Source: Bacteroidota bacterium (GTDB taxonomy: Bacteria; Bacteroidota; Bacteroidia; Sphingobacteriales; Sphingobacteriaceae). From it: 64,000 nucleotides of DNA. This document shows positions 54,755 through 64,000 of the stretch, piece after piece. The DNA lies in the NCBI GenBank assembly GCA_026224775.1, contig JAMFRP010000026.1, positions 372,001-436,000 of the forward strand, written 5' to 3'. The notes beneath the pieces were generated by a model. It searched no databases and was not told the DNA's origin. It was given only the letters and a program-made list of their open reading frames with translations. Position 1 is the first letter of the stretch. Each line of letters opens with the position of its first letter. The translations under genes and the position numbers were made by a program.

Positions 54755-55906
54755 ATGAATATTGTATTATTTACACATCCCGCCTTCTTGGGCCAGCAAA
54801 GTATGCCACGTTTCACAAACATGCTGGCTGATAACTTTCGTAATAGGGGGCATAGTGTAAAAGTATATTCTCCTAAAGCTTACTTTTTTAAATTGCCGGT
54901 TACCCCCTCATTAAAAAAATGGTTTGGTTATATTGATCAGTTTTTAATTTTTCCGATAATAATAAAAAAACGTATCAGATCGAATACAAACACAGTGTAT
55001 GTGTTTACCGATCATGCATTGGGTATATGGGTGCCAATCACAAAGCATTATCCAACCTTGGTTATTTGTCACGATTTTTTAGCTCAGCGATCTGCCGAAG
55101 GCGAAATTCCTCAAAATCCAACCGGTATGTCCGGTCGTATATATCAAAAACTGATACGTAAAGGATATTCAGTTGCCAATAATTTTATTTCTGTTTCCAA
55201 TCAAACACAACAAGATTTACATCGGTTTTTGGGGCGGACTCCTTCAACATCCAGAGTCGTATATAACGGGCTAAATAAAAAATTTAAAGTAATAGAACAG
55301 GAGAAGGCAAGGCAAATATTAGCTGATAAGACAGGTATTAATCTTAGCAATGGGTACATCTTACATGTAGGGGGCAATCAATGGTATAAAAACAGGATAG
55401 GTGTTGTTAAAATATATTCAACGTGGAGAGCGATTTACAATACCCCGGTGCCTTTACTATTAATTGGAACTACTCCGTCACCAGCATTGGAAAAGGAAAT
55501 TGAACAATCAGCTTATCGTGAAGATATTTTCACGCTAAACAATATAACAGATGAATATATTAATGCGGCTTATTCAGGCGCTTTAGTTTTGTTGTTTCCT
55601 TCAATAGCCGAAGGTTTTGGTTGGCCGATAGCTGAAGCAATGGAATGTGGTTGCCCTGTTATTACTACAGGCGAAGCGCCAATGACAGAAGTTGGAGGTG
55701 ATGCCGCACTTTATATTCCGGTTATGCCATTAAAGGAAACAGAAACGCCCCAATGGGCGTCAGATGCTGCCGCAGTCTTACAAGAAATTAATTTGTTGGA
55801 TATTGGTCGATCAGACATTATAAAAAAAGGACTGGTGAATTCACTCCGCTTCAATACCAATAAAGCGATCAATGAAATTGAAAAAACTATTTCTGAAGTT
55901 TTGTAA
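54755..55906 (+). CDS. Glycosyltransferase family 4
   Basis: A 383-residue GT-B enzyme starting right after the preceding stop. ILHVGGNQWYKNRIGVVKIY, then LLFPSIAEGFGWPIAEAMEC (E-x7-E) and GCPVITTGEAPMTEVGGDAA define the GT4 domain, close to the mannosyltransferase group. The exact sugar is not readable. Confidence 0.9.
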   Translation: MNIVLFTHPAFLGQQSMPRFTNMLADNFRNRGHSVKVYSPKAYFFKLPVTPSLKKWFGYIDQFLIFPIIIKKRIRSNTNTVYVFTDHALGIWVPITKHYPTLVICHDFLAQRSAEGEIPQNPTGMSGRIYQKLIRKGYSVANNFISVSNQTQQDLHRFLGRTPSTSRVVYNGLNKKFKVIEQEKARQILADKTGINLSNGYILHVGGNQWYKNRIGVVKIYSTWRAIYNTPVPLLLIGTTPSPALEKEIEQSAYREDIFTLNNITDEYINAAYSGALVLLFPSIAEGFGWPIAEAMECGCPVITTGEAPMTEVGGDAALYIPVMPLKETETPQWASDAAAVLQEINLLDIGRSDIIKKGLVNSLRFNTNKAINEIEKTISEVL

Positions 55907-55990
55907 TTAACCTTATGTAACAAAAATGTAACGCTTACACTTTAATAGTAACAAATTAGGAATATTTATCTAACAATATTACCTTTATCT

Positions 55991-57196
55991 ATGCTTATAC
56001 TTCATGTTATAGCTAGTATGGATCCCCAATATGGTGGCCCATCTCAAGGCATACGAAACCTGGATGCAGGTAAAAAGGATAGAGAAATTGTTAGAGAAGT
56101 GATATGTTTTGATGCTAGCGATTCATCTTATTTAGGAAACGATAATTTTAAAATACACGCATTAGGCAAAGGTGCCGGGGTCTGGAATTATTCAAACAAG
56201 CTCATTCCATGGTTAAATAATAACATACAAAGGTTTGATGTAGTTATTATAAATGGTTTGTGGCAATATTACAGTTATGCCACCTGGAAAGTAATGGCTG
56301 CTTTAAAAAAGCAACTTCCTGCTAATAAACTTCCTAAATTATTTGTGATGCCACATGGCATGCTCGATCCGTATTTTCAAAATGCTAAAGGCAGGCGCTT
56401 AAAGGCTGTCAGGAACTGGACCTATTGGAAACTTATAGAGAAAAACGTAATAAATGATGCCAATGGGTTATTATTTACCTGCCAAACAGAATTATTATTA
56501 GCCCGCGAAACATTTAAACCCTACAAGCCCCGAAATGAATATGATGTAGGCTACGGAATTGATGCCCCACCGGTGTTTAATGATAAAATGTCGGACGCAT
56601 TTTACGAATTATGTCCCGATTTTAAAGGAAAACCTTATTTATTGTTTTTAAGTCGTATCCATCCAAAAAAAGGAATTAATTTGCTTATAGATGCCTACGC
56701 GGACTTATATGAATCATCTGATTCAAAAGACACAATTCCCAGATTGGTTGTAGCCGGCCCAGGATTGGAGTCAGACTATGGCAAGCTTTTGCGTAATAAA
56801 ATTGCCAAAAAGCCAGAACTTCGGAAAAATATATGTTTTACAGGAATGCTTACCGATGATTCAAAATGGGGAGCCTTTTATGGTTGTGAGGCATTCGTTT
56901 TGCCTAGTCACCAGGAGAATTTTGGAATAGTGGTTGCAGAAGCCCTCGCTTGTGGCAAACCTGTATTAATAACCAATCAGGTTAATATTTGGCGTGAAAT
57001 TATTAAAGAAGGTGGCGGTATAGTAGAGGACGACAATAAACAAGGAGTGAAAAAGATGCTGAAACAATGGTTTAATTTTTCATCATCACAAAAAGAACAA
57101 ATGAGTGTTAATGCTAAAGCAACTTATGAAAAGTACTTTGCTATAAATTCTATTGTGCAAAATTATACCGATGCATTTGTAGATAACGGTAATTAA
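55991..57196 (+). CDS. Glycosyltransferase family 4
   Basis: A 401-residue GT-B enzyme. The N-terminal DPQYGGPSQGIRNLD holds the glycine-rich acceptor loop; LFLSRIHPKKGINLLIDAYA, then AFVLPSHQENFGIVVAEALA (E-x7-E) and CGKPVLITNQVNIWREI are the donor-domain features. An 84-base gap precedes it, the largest break in the second half of the locus, so it may have its own promoter, though I found no exact -7 box there. Confidence 0.9.
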   Translation: MLILHVIASMDPQYGGPSQGIRNLDAGKKDREIVREVICFDASDSSYLGNDNFKIHALGKGAGVWNYSNKLIPWLNNNIQRFDVVIINGLWQYYSYATWKVMAALKKQLPANKLPKLFVMPHGMLDPYFQNAKGRRLKAVRNWTYWKLIEKNVINDANGLLFTCQTELLLARETFKPYKPRNEYDVGYGIDAPPVFNDKMSDAFYELCPDFKGKPYLLFLSRIHPKKGINLLIDAYADLYESSDSKDTIPRLVVAGPGLESDYGKLLRNKIAKKPELRKNICFTGMLTDDSKWGAFYGCEAFVLPSHQENFGIVVAEALACGKPVLITNQVNIWREIIKEGGGIVEDDNKQGVKKMLKQWFNFSSSQKEQMSVNAKATYEKYFAINSIVQNYTDAFVDNGN

Positions 57197-57223
57197 TATT
57201 TAATAAAAGACACTAAATAATAC

Positions 57224-57793
57224 ATGCTCGAATCTGAAGATACCTCAAAAGTAAGGTTGAATGAGTTTAATCCGTCAATAGGTTTAAATAGGGGCGTAAG
57301 TAAGTTTACAGAAGCAATTTGGTATTTATTTAAGGTGTTATTCTTTCTAAATCCAATCCCATTCCCTCAAAAATTCAAAGCATTTTTATTGAGATTGTTT
57401 GGTGCAAAAATAGGTAAGGGTACAGTTATAAAGCCCCGTGTAAACATACATATGCCATGGAAATTGGAAATTGGGGATAATACCTGGATTGGCGAAGAAG
57501 TTTTTATTCTAAGTTTTGAGCTGATTAAAATCGGTAGTAATGTTTGCATTTCGCAGCGTGCATTTTTATGTGGCGGCAATCACGATTATCGCGACCCTGC
57601 GTTCCGTTATCGTAATGGGCCAATAACTATTGAAGATGGTGCCTGGATTGGCGCATGTTGTTTTGTAGGGCCGCACGTTACTATTGGCACCGATACGGTT
57701 GTAAGCGCATCTTCCGTTGTAACAACAAAACTTAAACCTAACAGCATTTATCGGGGAAATCCGTTAGAGTTCGTAAAAAAACGTTGGGATTAA
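57224..57793 (+). CDS. WcaF-like acetyltransferase, left-handed beta-helix 6
   Basis: A 189-residue hexapeptide-repeat acetyltransferase of the WcaF/colanic-acid type: FGAKIGKGTVIKPRVNIHMP, LEIGDNTWIGEEVFILS, LCGGNHDYRDPAFRYRNGPI (catalytic His), AWIGACCFVGPHVTIGTDTV and YRGNPLEFVKKRW. Last gene of the locus. The 71-base gap after it leads to the response regulator. Confidence 0.9.
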   Translation: MLESEDTSKVRLNEFNPSIGLNRGVSKFTEAIWYLFKVLFFLNPIPFPQKFKAFLLRLFGAKIGKGTVIKPRVNIHMPWKLEIGDNTWIGEEVFILSFELIKIGSNVCISQRAFLCGGNHDYRDPAFRYRNGPITIEDGAWIGACCFVGPHVTIGTDTVVSASSVVTTKLKPNSIYRGNPLEFVKKRWD

Positions 57794-57864
57794 ATCAATA
57801 ACGATTTGATTAGTCCTTAGAATTAGTACGCTCAAAAATTAATTATTAGCATCTTTGTAATACA

Positions 57865-58548
57865 ATGAATTACATCTGTTTAGTTGAAGATGAACAAAAA
57901 GTTGCTGCCTTTATTTGTAAAGGGCTGGAAGAGCATCGCTATAAAATAAAAACCGCTAAAAATGGCGCCGAAGCTGAAATGCTTATAGCAACTGAAAGTT
58001 TCGACTTGCTTATATTAGATATTATGCTGCCGGATATAAATGGCATTGAGCTGTGCAGGCAGATAAGAATAAACGACCAGCAAACACCAATATTAATGTT
58101 GAGTGCACTTGATCAGGTTCAAAATAAAGTTTCTGGATTAAAAGCAGGGGCCGATGACTACCTTATAAAGCCATTTCATTTTGGTGAATTGCTTGCCCGT
58201 ATCGAAGCGTTATTGCGTCGCAAGCATAACCCATCAAAAGAAGGGCATATACTTGAGTTTGATGATTTAAAGCTTGATACCTGGAGCAACACCGCCGAAA
58301 GAGCCGGAAAGCAAATAATTTTAACCGCTAAAGAATATGCATTGCTTGAATTGTTTATGCGTAGCCCTAACAAAGTATTATCACGCGATTATATAGCCGA
58401 GCAGGTGTGGGGAATAGATTTTGATACCGGTACAAATTTCATAGATGTTTATATGAACTATCTGCGGAAAAAGATTGAAAAGGATTTCAAGAAGAAGCTC
58501 ATCCATACAGTTATTGGTATGGGTTATATTATGCGGAGCGAGAGGTAA
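57865..58548 (+). CDS. OmpR/PhoB family response regulator
   Basis: A 227-residue DNA-binding regulator. Receiver domain: the acidic pocket (VEDEQ) near residue 8, phospho-acceptor D52 in LLILDIMLPDING, and Lys in DDYLIKPF. The C-terminal winged helix carries LTAKEYALLELFMRSPNKVL and DVYMNYLRKKIE. The sensor kinase gene begins 3 bases later and a Cus-type efflux operon follows, so it probably controls those genes in response to metal or envelope stress (inference). A near -7 box CATCTTTG, one base from consensus, precedes it. Confidence 0.95.
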   Translation: MNYICLVEDEQKVAAFICKGLEEHRYKIKTAKNGAEAEMLIATESFDLLILDIMLPDINGIELCRQIRINDQQTPILMLSALDQVQNKVSGLKAGADDYLIKPFHFGELLARIEALLRRKHNPSKEGHILEFDDLKLDTWSNTAERAGKQIILTAKEYALLELFMRSPNKVLSRDYIAEQVWGIDFDTGTNFIDVYMNYLRKKIEKDFKKKLIHTVIGMGYIMRSER

Positions 58549-58551
58549 ACC

Positions 58552-59910
58552 ATGAAGATAAAGAATAGGTTATCACTATATTTCAGCGCCATTAGTACCA
58601 TTGTGTTGTTAATAGTTGAGATAGTAATATGCCTTATCTTCAACTCTTTAATTAAGACGGATTTTTACAGCCATTTAATGGATAGGGCAACTGTTGCTGC
58701 CCAGGTTTATCTTGAAGCCGATGAGATTTCTGTTGACTCTTTAAACCATGTAAGGGAGCGTTATGTTAAGCGACTACCTAATGAAGTTGTGCGGTTTTAT
58801 GATGATAAAAATACAGCATCGTTTATAAAAGATAAAGACCAGTACTGGACGGATGCAGTAATAAATCAGGTAAGAAAATCAAAAGAAGTGGAGTTTGCCG
58901 AAGGTAACAGGCAAACGGTAGGTATTTATTATAATGATAACCAGGGTAATTTCGTGATTCTGGTTTCAGCGGTTGACGAGCAGGGAACCAAAAGAACTAA
59001 AGATTTGATTAAAGGCATGGCCGTATTGTTGATCTGCTCAATGGCCATTCTGTTTTTAATTAGTCGGTGGTTTGCCAAAAAAAGTCTCGAACCCATTGCT
59101 AAGTTAATTAAACAAATGCATAAGGTAAGCGCCGGTAATTTAAGCTTGCGTGTTGATGAGGGTAATGGCAGGGATGAAATAAGTGAGCTTGCGGCTAATT
59201 TTAATAACCTTTTACGTAATCTTGAAAACGCTTTTGAATTGCAGCAATCTTTTGTAGTAAACGCTTCGCATGAACTACGCACGCCTATAACAACTATAGT
59301 TGGCGAAATTGAAATTTCACTCAATAAATTACGTACACCCGAAGAGTATCAGCAAGTGTTACGATCAATTTTAACTGATGCCGAGCGGTTAAATACCACT
59401 ACCACCAGTTTACTTGAACTGGCACAGGTTGATATGAATTTTACGCAACTATCTGTAGGACCTGTTGCTATTGATGAATTGATCTGGGAAATAAATGATT
59501 ACTGGGTATCTAAAGCCGGTAAAGGAATGCTGGCAGTTAACATACTTCATTTGCCGGATGATGCTGAGAATTTAGAGATAACAGCCAACAAATCTTTGCT
59601 AACAGTGGCCTTTAATAACATAATTGCTAATGCTTTTAAATTTTCAGATAACAAACGTGTTAATTGCGATCTGTATGCTGATGATAAGATTATTAAAATA
59701 ATAGTAATCGATGCAGGTGTCGGTATCCCGCCACAAGAACTGGCAAAAATATTCGACTCATTTTACAGGGGTACCAATGGTAAGTACTTTCAGGGTACGG
59801 GTGTTGGCTTATATGTTACCAGTAAAATAATTAGTTTATTTAACGGTAAAATTGATGTTGAGTCAACAGTAGGGGTAGGTACAAGTGTTGTAATTTCCTT
59901 TGTTAGATAA
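58552..59910 (+). CDS. HAMP-containing sensor histidine kinase
   Basis: A 452-residue membrane kinase. Two TM segments (about 8-30 and 153-171) flank a periplasmic sensor region; a HAMP segment follows (SRWFAKKSLEPIAKLIKQM). The phosphorylated histidine is H240 in NASHELRTP. The ATP-binding N, G1 and G2 boxes are FNNIIANAFKFSDN, DAGVGIPP and GTGVGLYV. The sensor region has no His- or Met-rich metal site I can see, so the signal is open. Confidence 0.95.
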   Translation: MKIKNRLSLYFSAISTIVLLIVEIVICLIFNSLIKTDFYSHLMDRATVAAQVYLEADEISVDSLNHVRERYVKRLPNEVVRFYDDKNTASFIKDKDQYWTDAVINQVRKSKEVEFAEGNRQTVGIYYNDNQGNFVILVSAVDEQGTKRTKDLIKGMAVLLICSMAILFLISRWFAKKSLEPIAKLIKQMHKVSAGNLSLRVDEGNGRDEISELAANFNNLLRNLENAFELQQSFVVNASHELRTPITTIVGEIEISLNKLRTPEEYQQVLRSILTDAERLNTTTTSLLELAQVDMNFTQLSVGPVAIDELIWEINDYWVSKAGKGMLAVNILHLPDDAENLEITANKSLLTVAFNNIIANAFKFSDNKRVNCDLYADDKIIKIIVIDAGVGIPPQELAKIFDSFYRGTNGKYFQGTGVGLYVTSKIISLFNGKIDVESTVGVGTSVVISFVR

Positions 59911-59989
59911 AATCTAATCCCATTCTAATGCCATCTTAATACCACTCTAATACAGGTAGGGTACGTTTGTATATTCTATATATACAGAT

Positions 59990-61264
59990 ATGTGCTTAAG
60001 GTTTGCAATTGCTTTTATTTTCATTAAAATCTGCGGATTAGGCCTGATCTATTCTGCTGATGCTCAAACAACACCTAATGATACTTTGGTCATTAATGTT
60101 AAACAGGCAGAAGATCAATTTCTCAAAAACAATCTTTCGTTAATAGCCCAGCGTTATAATATTGATAACGCCAGCGCACAAATCATAACCGCGCGATTAT
60201 TCGCTAATCCGAATTTTAGTTTTTCCAATGGTATTTATGCTACAGGCGTATCGAACCCATATAGTGAGCAAACTTATGGGCTATCGCAGTTATTTACCAC
60301 CGCAGGCAAGCGCAATAAAAATATTCAATTGGCAAAAATTAATGTAGAACAAGCCAAATACCAATTTTTTGACTTGCTGAGAACATTAAAGTTTACCCTA
60401 AGAAATGATTTTTATACTATCTATTTCCAGGAACAATCAGCCAAAGTTTACAACCAGGAAATCAATTCGATGGCAAAAACGCTAACTGTATTTAAACAAC
60501 AATACACGCAGGGTAACATCGCCGAAAAGGAAGTATTACGTATTCAATCGCAATTGTACTCATTGCAGGTAGAGTATAATACACTACAAACCAATATTGA
60601 TACCGTTCAAAGTGAATTTAAACTGCTTGTAAAGGCATCGCCGCAAGTTTATATTCAACCACAGGTTGATACCATTAATAACCAGGATATTGCCACCACA
60701 GTTCCTTATCAGCGTTTGCTGGATTCAGCCTATGTGAACAGGTACGATTTAAGGCTGGCACAAACAGCTGTTGATTACAATACACTCAATTTTAAGCTAC
60801 AAAAAGCAACAGCGATACCCGATGTATCTGTATCCTTAAACTATGATAAGCTTGCTGCTTACGGCCAAAACTTTTTAGGTGGGGGGATTTCCTTTGATCT
60901 GCCGTTTTTTAACCGGAATCAAGGAGGGATAAAACAGGCGCGTATTGCTATTGATCAAAGTAAAATACAGTTTCAAAGCCAGCAGGATCAGGTGCAAAGC
61001 GATGTGGCTGTCAATTATAAATCAGCTATCAGGCTTCAACAGCTTTATAATAGTTTCGACCCAACATTCAAGCAGAATTTTAATCACCTAATACAGGAAG
61101 TTTTCAAGAATTACCAAATGCGCAATATCAGCCTGTTGGAGTTTCTTGATTTTTACGACTCTTATAAAACCAATGTTTTACAGCTGAACAACCTTGAGCT
61201 TAGTAGGGTTACCTCGCTCGAACAATTGAACTACGTTACAGGTACTCCATTTTTTAATCAGTAA
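59990..61264 (+). CDS. TolC/CusC family outer-membrane efflux protein
   Basis: A 424-residue outer-membrane channel. A signal segment (about residues 1-25, ending in SADAQ) precedes two OEP repeats. LTLRFTLR-type coiled-coil helices and YGLSQLFTTAGKRNKNIQLA are typical of the CzcC/CusC branch of Bacteroidota. The last repeat ends with LSRVTSLEQLNYVTGTPFFN. It lies 12 bases before the adaptor gene. Confidence 0.9.
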   Translation: MCLRFAIAFIFIKICGLGLIYSADAQTTPNDTLVINVKQAEDQFLKNNLSLIAQRYNIDNASAQIITARLFANPNFSFSNGIYATGVSNPYSEQTYGLSQLFTTAGKRNKNIQLAKINVEQAKYQFFDLLRTLKFTLRNDFYTIYFQEQSAKVYNQEINSMAKTLTVFKQQYTQGNIAEKEVLRIQSQLYSLQVEYNTLQTNIDTVQSEFKLLVKASPQVYIQPQVDTINNQDIATTVPYQRLLDSAYVNRYDLRLAQTAVDYNTLNFKLQKATAIPDVSVSLNYDKLAAYGQNFLGGGISFDLPFFNRNQGGIKQARIAIDQSKIQFQSQQDQVQSDVAVNYKSAIRLQQLYNSFDPTFKQNFNHLIQEVFKNYQMRNISLLEFLDFYDSYKTNVLQLNNLELSRVTSLEQLNYVTGTPFFNQ

Positions 61265-61276
61265 ACATCAACATCA

Positions 61277-62377
61277 ATGTTTTTTAAATATAAAATATAC
61301 TTAGCTTTTCCTTTGATCATTGTTGCTGCGACATTGCAAAGTTGCCATCATGCAGATGTAGCTGAACAAAAAGATACCAGTTTCCAGGTAACGGATACAT
61401 TGTTAAAAAGTCTGTTGGTTGATACGGTTAAAGATGCCGATGCCATATCTGAAATAACACTTACGGGTAGCATTGCGCCTGATGAGAATAAAATGGTAAA
61501 AGTTTTCCCGATGGTGAGTGGTGTTGCGGAGGATGTACATGTGCAATTAGGCGATGTGGTACAAAAGGGCCAAACATTAGCTATAATGCATAGCGCAGAA
61601 GTTGCCGGATTTGCAAAAGATTATACATCTGCTGCTGCTGATTTAAGAAGTACGCGTAGGGCTTATGAATCGGCCCAGCAAATGTATAAAGGCGGCCTTG
61701 CTTCACAAAAGGATGTAGAAGAAGCACAATCTGATTATGAAAAGGCACAGGCTGAAAGCAAACGCGCCGATGCGGTTGTGCAAATAAATGGCAGCGGGGC
61801 GCAAGGATATGTTATCAAAGCGCCAATATCGGGCTTTGTGGTGGAGAAGAACATTAACAATGCCACGCAGGTAAGAGCTGATAATAGCCAGAACCTGTTT
61901 ACTATTGCCGATCTGTCGAGCGTGTATGTTTTGATCAATGTTTACGAATCGGATATATCAAGTGTAAAACAAGGCGATCCGGTAAAAATTACCACGCTGT
62001 CTTATCCCGATAAGGTATTTAGCGGCACAATTGATAAGATTGATAATATGCTTGATCCTGATACTAAAGTGGTACATGCGAGGGTGAAGATTGATAACCC
62101 GGGCAATTTATTAAAGCCTGATATGTTTGCCAATGTGCAGATCAAAGCAAAATCAGGGGAGAATCTTCCTGAGATAGATGCCAACACCATCATTTTTGAT
62201 AATAACAAAGACTATGTGATTGTTGCCGATAGTAGCAAAGCTAAAGTACATATACAGCAAATAACAGTAGCCAAAAAAGTTGAAGATCGTGCGTACATCA
62301 GTAGTGGTGTTAAAGCTGGCGACCGCATAATAGCTTCAAGGCAGGTATATCTTTATGAATCACTTAAAGATCAGTAG
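61277..62377 (+). CDS. RND efflux periplasmic adaptor (CusB/CzcB-like), lipoprotein
   Basis: A 366-residue membrane-fusion protein. Lipoprotein signal with lipid Cys23 (ATLQSC). The hairpin lipoyl half-motifs are VFPMVSGVAEDVHVQLGDVV and YVIKAPISGFVVEKNI, with a coiled-coil between (about 115-165), then the beta-barrel domain with ISSVKQGDPVKITTLSYPDK. It bridges the TolC-type channel and the RND pump. The N-terminal CHHADVAEQ stretch has two histidines, too few to claim metal binding. Confidence 0.92.
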   Translation: MFFKYKIYLAFPLIIVAATLQSCHHADVAEQKDTSFQVTDTLLKSLLVDTVKDADAISEITLTGSIAPDENKMVKVFPMVSGVAEDVHVQLGDVVQKGQTLAIMHSAEVAGFAKDYTSAAADLRSTRRAYESAQQMYKGGLASQKDVEEAQSDYEKAQAESKRADAVVQINGSGAQGYVIKAPISGFVVEKNINNATQVRADNSQNLFTIADLSSVYVLINVYESDISSVKQGDPVKITTLSYPDKVFSGTIDKIDNMLDPDTKVVHARVKIDNPGNLLKPDMFANVQIKAKSGENLPEIDANTIIFDNNKDYVIVADSSKAKVHIQQITVAKKVEDRAYISSGVKAGDRIIASRQVYLYESLKDQ

Positions 62378-62382
62378 CAGAA

Positions 62383-64000
62383 ATGAATAAGTTTATAAAT
62401 GCTGTAATTTCTTTCGCGTTAAAAAATAAGTTCTTCATATTTTTTGTCACCGCACTTTTGGCTGTGGCGGGTTATATAAGTTTTAAAACCATTAGTATTG
62501 ATGCGTTTCCGGATGTTACCAATACCGACATTACCATTATAACCCAATGGCCGGGCCGGAGTGCTGAAGAGGTTGAGAAATTTGTTACCAGGCCACTTGA
62601 ACTAGCCATGAACCCGGTTGATAAAAAGACCAGTGTAAGGTCATCGTCACTTTTCGGGTTATCGGTAGTGAAAATAACTTTTGATGATGATGTGGACTAT
62701 GACTACGCACGTTTGCAGGTTAATAACCACATCGGCGATGCCGATCTGCCTGACGGCACAAATCAATCCATAGAGCCGCCTTATGGTCCAACCGGTGAAA
62801 TCTTCAGGTATACTTTAACCAGTAATACCAAGTCTGTCCGTGAGTTAAAAACGATTGAAGATTGGGTTGTTGATCGTGAAATTCGCGCTGTACCGGGTGT
62901 GGCCGATTTGAATAGCTTTGGTGGTGAGGTGAAAACTTATCAAATAACTGTCGACCCTAAAAAAGCAGTTCAATATAATGTTACGCCGCTGCAATTGTAC
63001 GATGCTGTATCAAAAAGCAATGTTAACGTTGGCGGTGATGTAATTGAACAGGCTGGTCAGGCTTATGTGGTTAGAGGAATTGGCTTGTTGAATAACATCG
63101 ACGAGATCAAGAACATCGTTATTAATAATGTAAAAAATACCCCTATATATGTAAAGACCTTAGCCGAGGTTACCGAATCGGCTTTACCACGTTTAGGCCA
63201 GGTAGGCCGCGATAAAGACCCGGATGTAGTTGAAGGCATTGTGGTAATGCGTAAAGGTGAGAACCCAAGCGTTGTTATCAAGGCCTTGAAAGAAAAGGTT
63301 GCGGAACTGAACAACTCCATTTTACCGGAGGGGGTTAAGATCAGTACTTTCTATGATCGCGAAACGCTGGTAAACTTTGCTACCGATACCGTGCTTCACA
63401 ATATGTGCGAGGGTATTATCCTGGTAACGGTTATCGTATTCCTGTTTATGGCTGATTGGCGCACTACGCTTATCGTATCGTTGATCATCCCATTGGCTTT
63501 GCTATTTGCCTTCATTTGTTTGAAGCTGAAAGGCATGTCGGCTAACTTATTATCGATGGGGGCGATAGACTTCGGTATCATCATTGATGGCGCGGTGGTT
63601 ATGGTGGAGGGGATTTTTGTGATCCTCGATCAACGCTCAAAAGAAGTAGGTGAAGAAAACTATAAAAAGCTGAGTAAACTTGGCATGATCAAGCAGGCTT
63701 GTCTGGTTAATGGTAAAGGTATATTCTTTGCCAAACTGATCATCATAACCGGTTTGTTGCCAATTTTTAGTTTCCAAAAGGTTGAAGGTAAAATGTTCTC
63801 ACCTTTGGCCTGGACTTTAGGTTTTGCCTTATTAGGAGCATTGTTATTAACCTTCACCTTTGTACCGGCACTGGCTAGTATATTGCTTGATAAAGAGGTA
63901 AAAGAAAAACATAACCGTTTCCTTGAATTTGTTACCCGTAATGCGATGAAGTTTTACGACTTCTGCTTTAAGGGACGTAAGATCGCTTTCCCGATAGCTA
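62383..64000 (+). CDS. CusA/CzcA family heavy-metal RND efflux pump (N-terminal part, cut by window edge)
   Basis: The frame from ATG 62383 is open to the window edge (539 codons). It starts MNKFINAVISFALKNKFFIF, with the first TM and the SIDAFPDVTNTDITI start of the periplasmic domain. RSAEEVEKFVTRPLE is the HME-RND signature, and DFGIIIDGAVVMVE (D396, D402, E409) is the proton-relay motif of TM4. This is the CzcA/CusA heavy-metal type rather than the drug-type AcrB. The metal cannot be read; the methionine ladder residues of CusA were not checked. The three pump genes and the upstream two-component genes are contiguous on one strand. Confidence 0.93.
   Translation, partial: MNKFINAVISFALKNKFFIFFVTALLAVAGYISFKTISIDAFPDVTNTDITIITQWPGRSAEEVEKFVTRPLELAMNPVDKKTSVRSSSLFGLSVVKITFDDDVDYDYARLQVNNHIGDADLPDGTNQSIEPPYGPTGEIFRYTLTSNTKSVRELKTIEDWVVDREIRAVPGVADLNSFGGEVKTYQITVDPKKAVQYNVTPLQLYDAVSKSNVNVGGDVIEQAGQAYVVRGIGLLNNIDEIKNIVINNVKNTPIYVKTLAEVTESALPRLGQVGRDKDPDVVEGIVVMRKGENPSVVIKALKEKVAELNNSILPEGVKISTFYDRETLVNFATDTVLHNMCEGIILVTVIVFLFMADWRTTLIVSLIIPLALLFAFICLKLKGMSANLLSMGAIDFGIIIDGAVVMVEGIFVILDQRSKEVGEENYKKLSKLGMIKQACLVNGKGIFFAKLIIITGLLPIFSFQKVEGKMFSPLAWTLGFALLGALLLTFTFVPALASILLDKEVKEKHNRFLEFVTRNAMKFYDFCFKGRKIAFPIA

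Noticed and set aside
57794..57864. AATCAA/TTGATT hairpin after the WcaF-like gene as a terminator
   Set aside because: Only 6 bp and no T-run, so no terminator is claimed between the polysaccharide locus and the response regulator gene.

Overview
The window looks like a chromosomal segment from a Bacteroidota species, most likely Sphingobacteriaceae (Mucilaginibacter- or Pedobacter-like). The reasons are the eukaryote-like short glutamine synthetase (GSII), -7 boxes fitting TAnnTTTG, lipoproteins with KK- or N-rich tails, a Wza/Wzc exopolysaccharide locus, FdhD with YdeP-type molybdoprotein genes, and A-rich leaders with weak Shine-Dalgarno sites. The genus is inference. I saw no rRNA, tRNA, CRISPR array, transposase or prophage gene.

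Layout. 1-5.1 kb: end of a family-2 glycosyltransferase, a secreted M1 peptidase, a TonB-C/MORN-like protein and malate dehydrogenase. 5.5-10.5 kb: a gamma-glutamyl neighbourhood with GSII, a gamma-glutamylcyclotransferase-like protein, and an operon of a class-I GS-like enzyme, an APH-like kinase and a HAD-IIA protein. 10.6-11.8 kb: a lipoprotein aldose 1-epimerase. 11.9-21.4 kb: molybdenum cofactor block, with moaA-moeA-moaC-mobA fusion-moeB/rhodanese in one tight operon, moaD and moaE on the other strand, then fdhD, a small uncharacterised protein and an FdhF/YdeP-type oxidoreductase. 21.7-25.6 kb: 1-Cys peroxiredoxin, DUF4395 membrane protein, a redoxin-fold protein with no cysteine preceded by two short Cys-ending open frames, and a ClC channel. 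25.6-33.4 kb: a long TPR protein and small housekeeping or secreted proteins (YdeI-like, UBP zinc finger, lipoprotein, HdeD, VOC, 3-HIBADH-like reductase, M28 peptidase, GH16). 33.8-57.8 kb: a long exopolysaccharide locus on one strand (Wza, Wzc, Wzm/Wzt ABC exporter, nine glycosyltransferases, six left-handed-beta-helix acyltransferases, one AT3 acyltransferase, two SDR epimerases and a Wzy/ligase-like membrane protein). 57.9 kb to the end: a two-component system followed by a CusC/CusB/CusA-type RND efflux operon cut by the window edge.

The observation I consider most novel lies at 22.95-23.93 kb. Two tandem mini-ORFs end in Cys-Cys-Cys-Cys-stop and Cys-Cys-stop. They precede a 213-residue redoxin-fold protein that has no cysteine and only the initiator methionine. 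The Cys-Cys-stop codons of the second mini-ORF can base-pair for about 20 bp with the start codon region of that protein. This has the architecture of a cysteine-responsive translational attenuator controlling a sulfur-free protein, and can be tested directly.

Five long, nearly perfect palindromes of one repeat family (variants of TCATT..GA..GAAG.AATC) lie in intergenic gaps between 6.6 and 22.4 kb, mostly at the edges of the molybdenum-cofactor modules. Most genes in the window are recognisable family members. Substrates of the glycosyltransferases, acyltransferases, efflux pump and GS-like operon cannot be read from the sequence.
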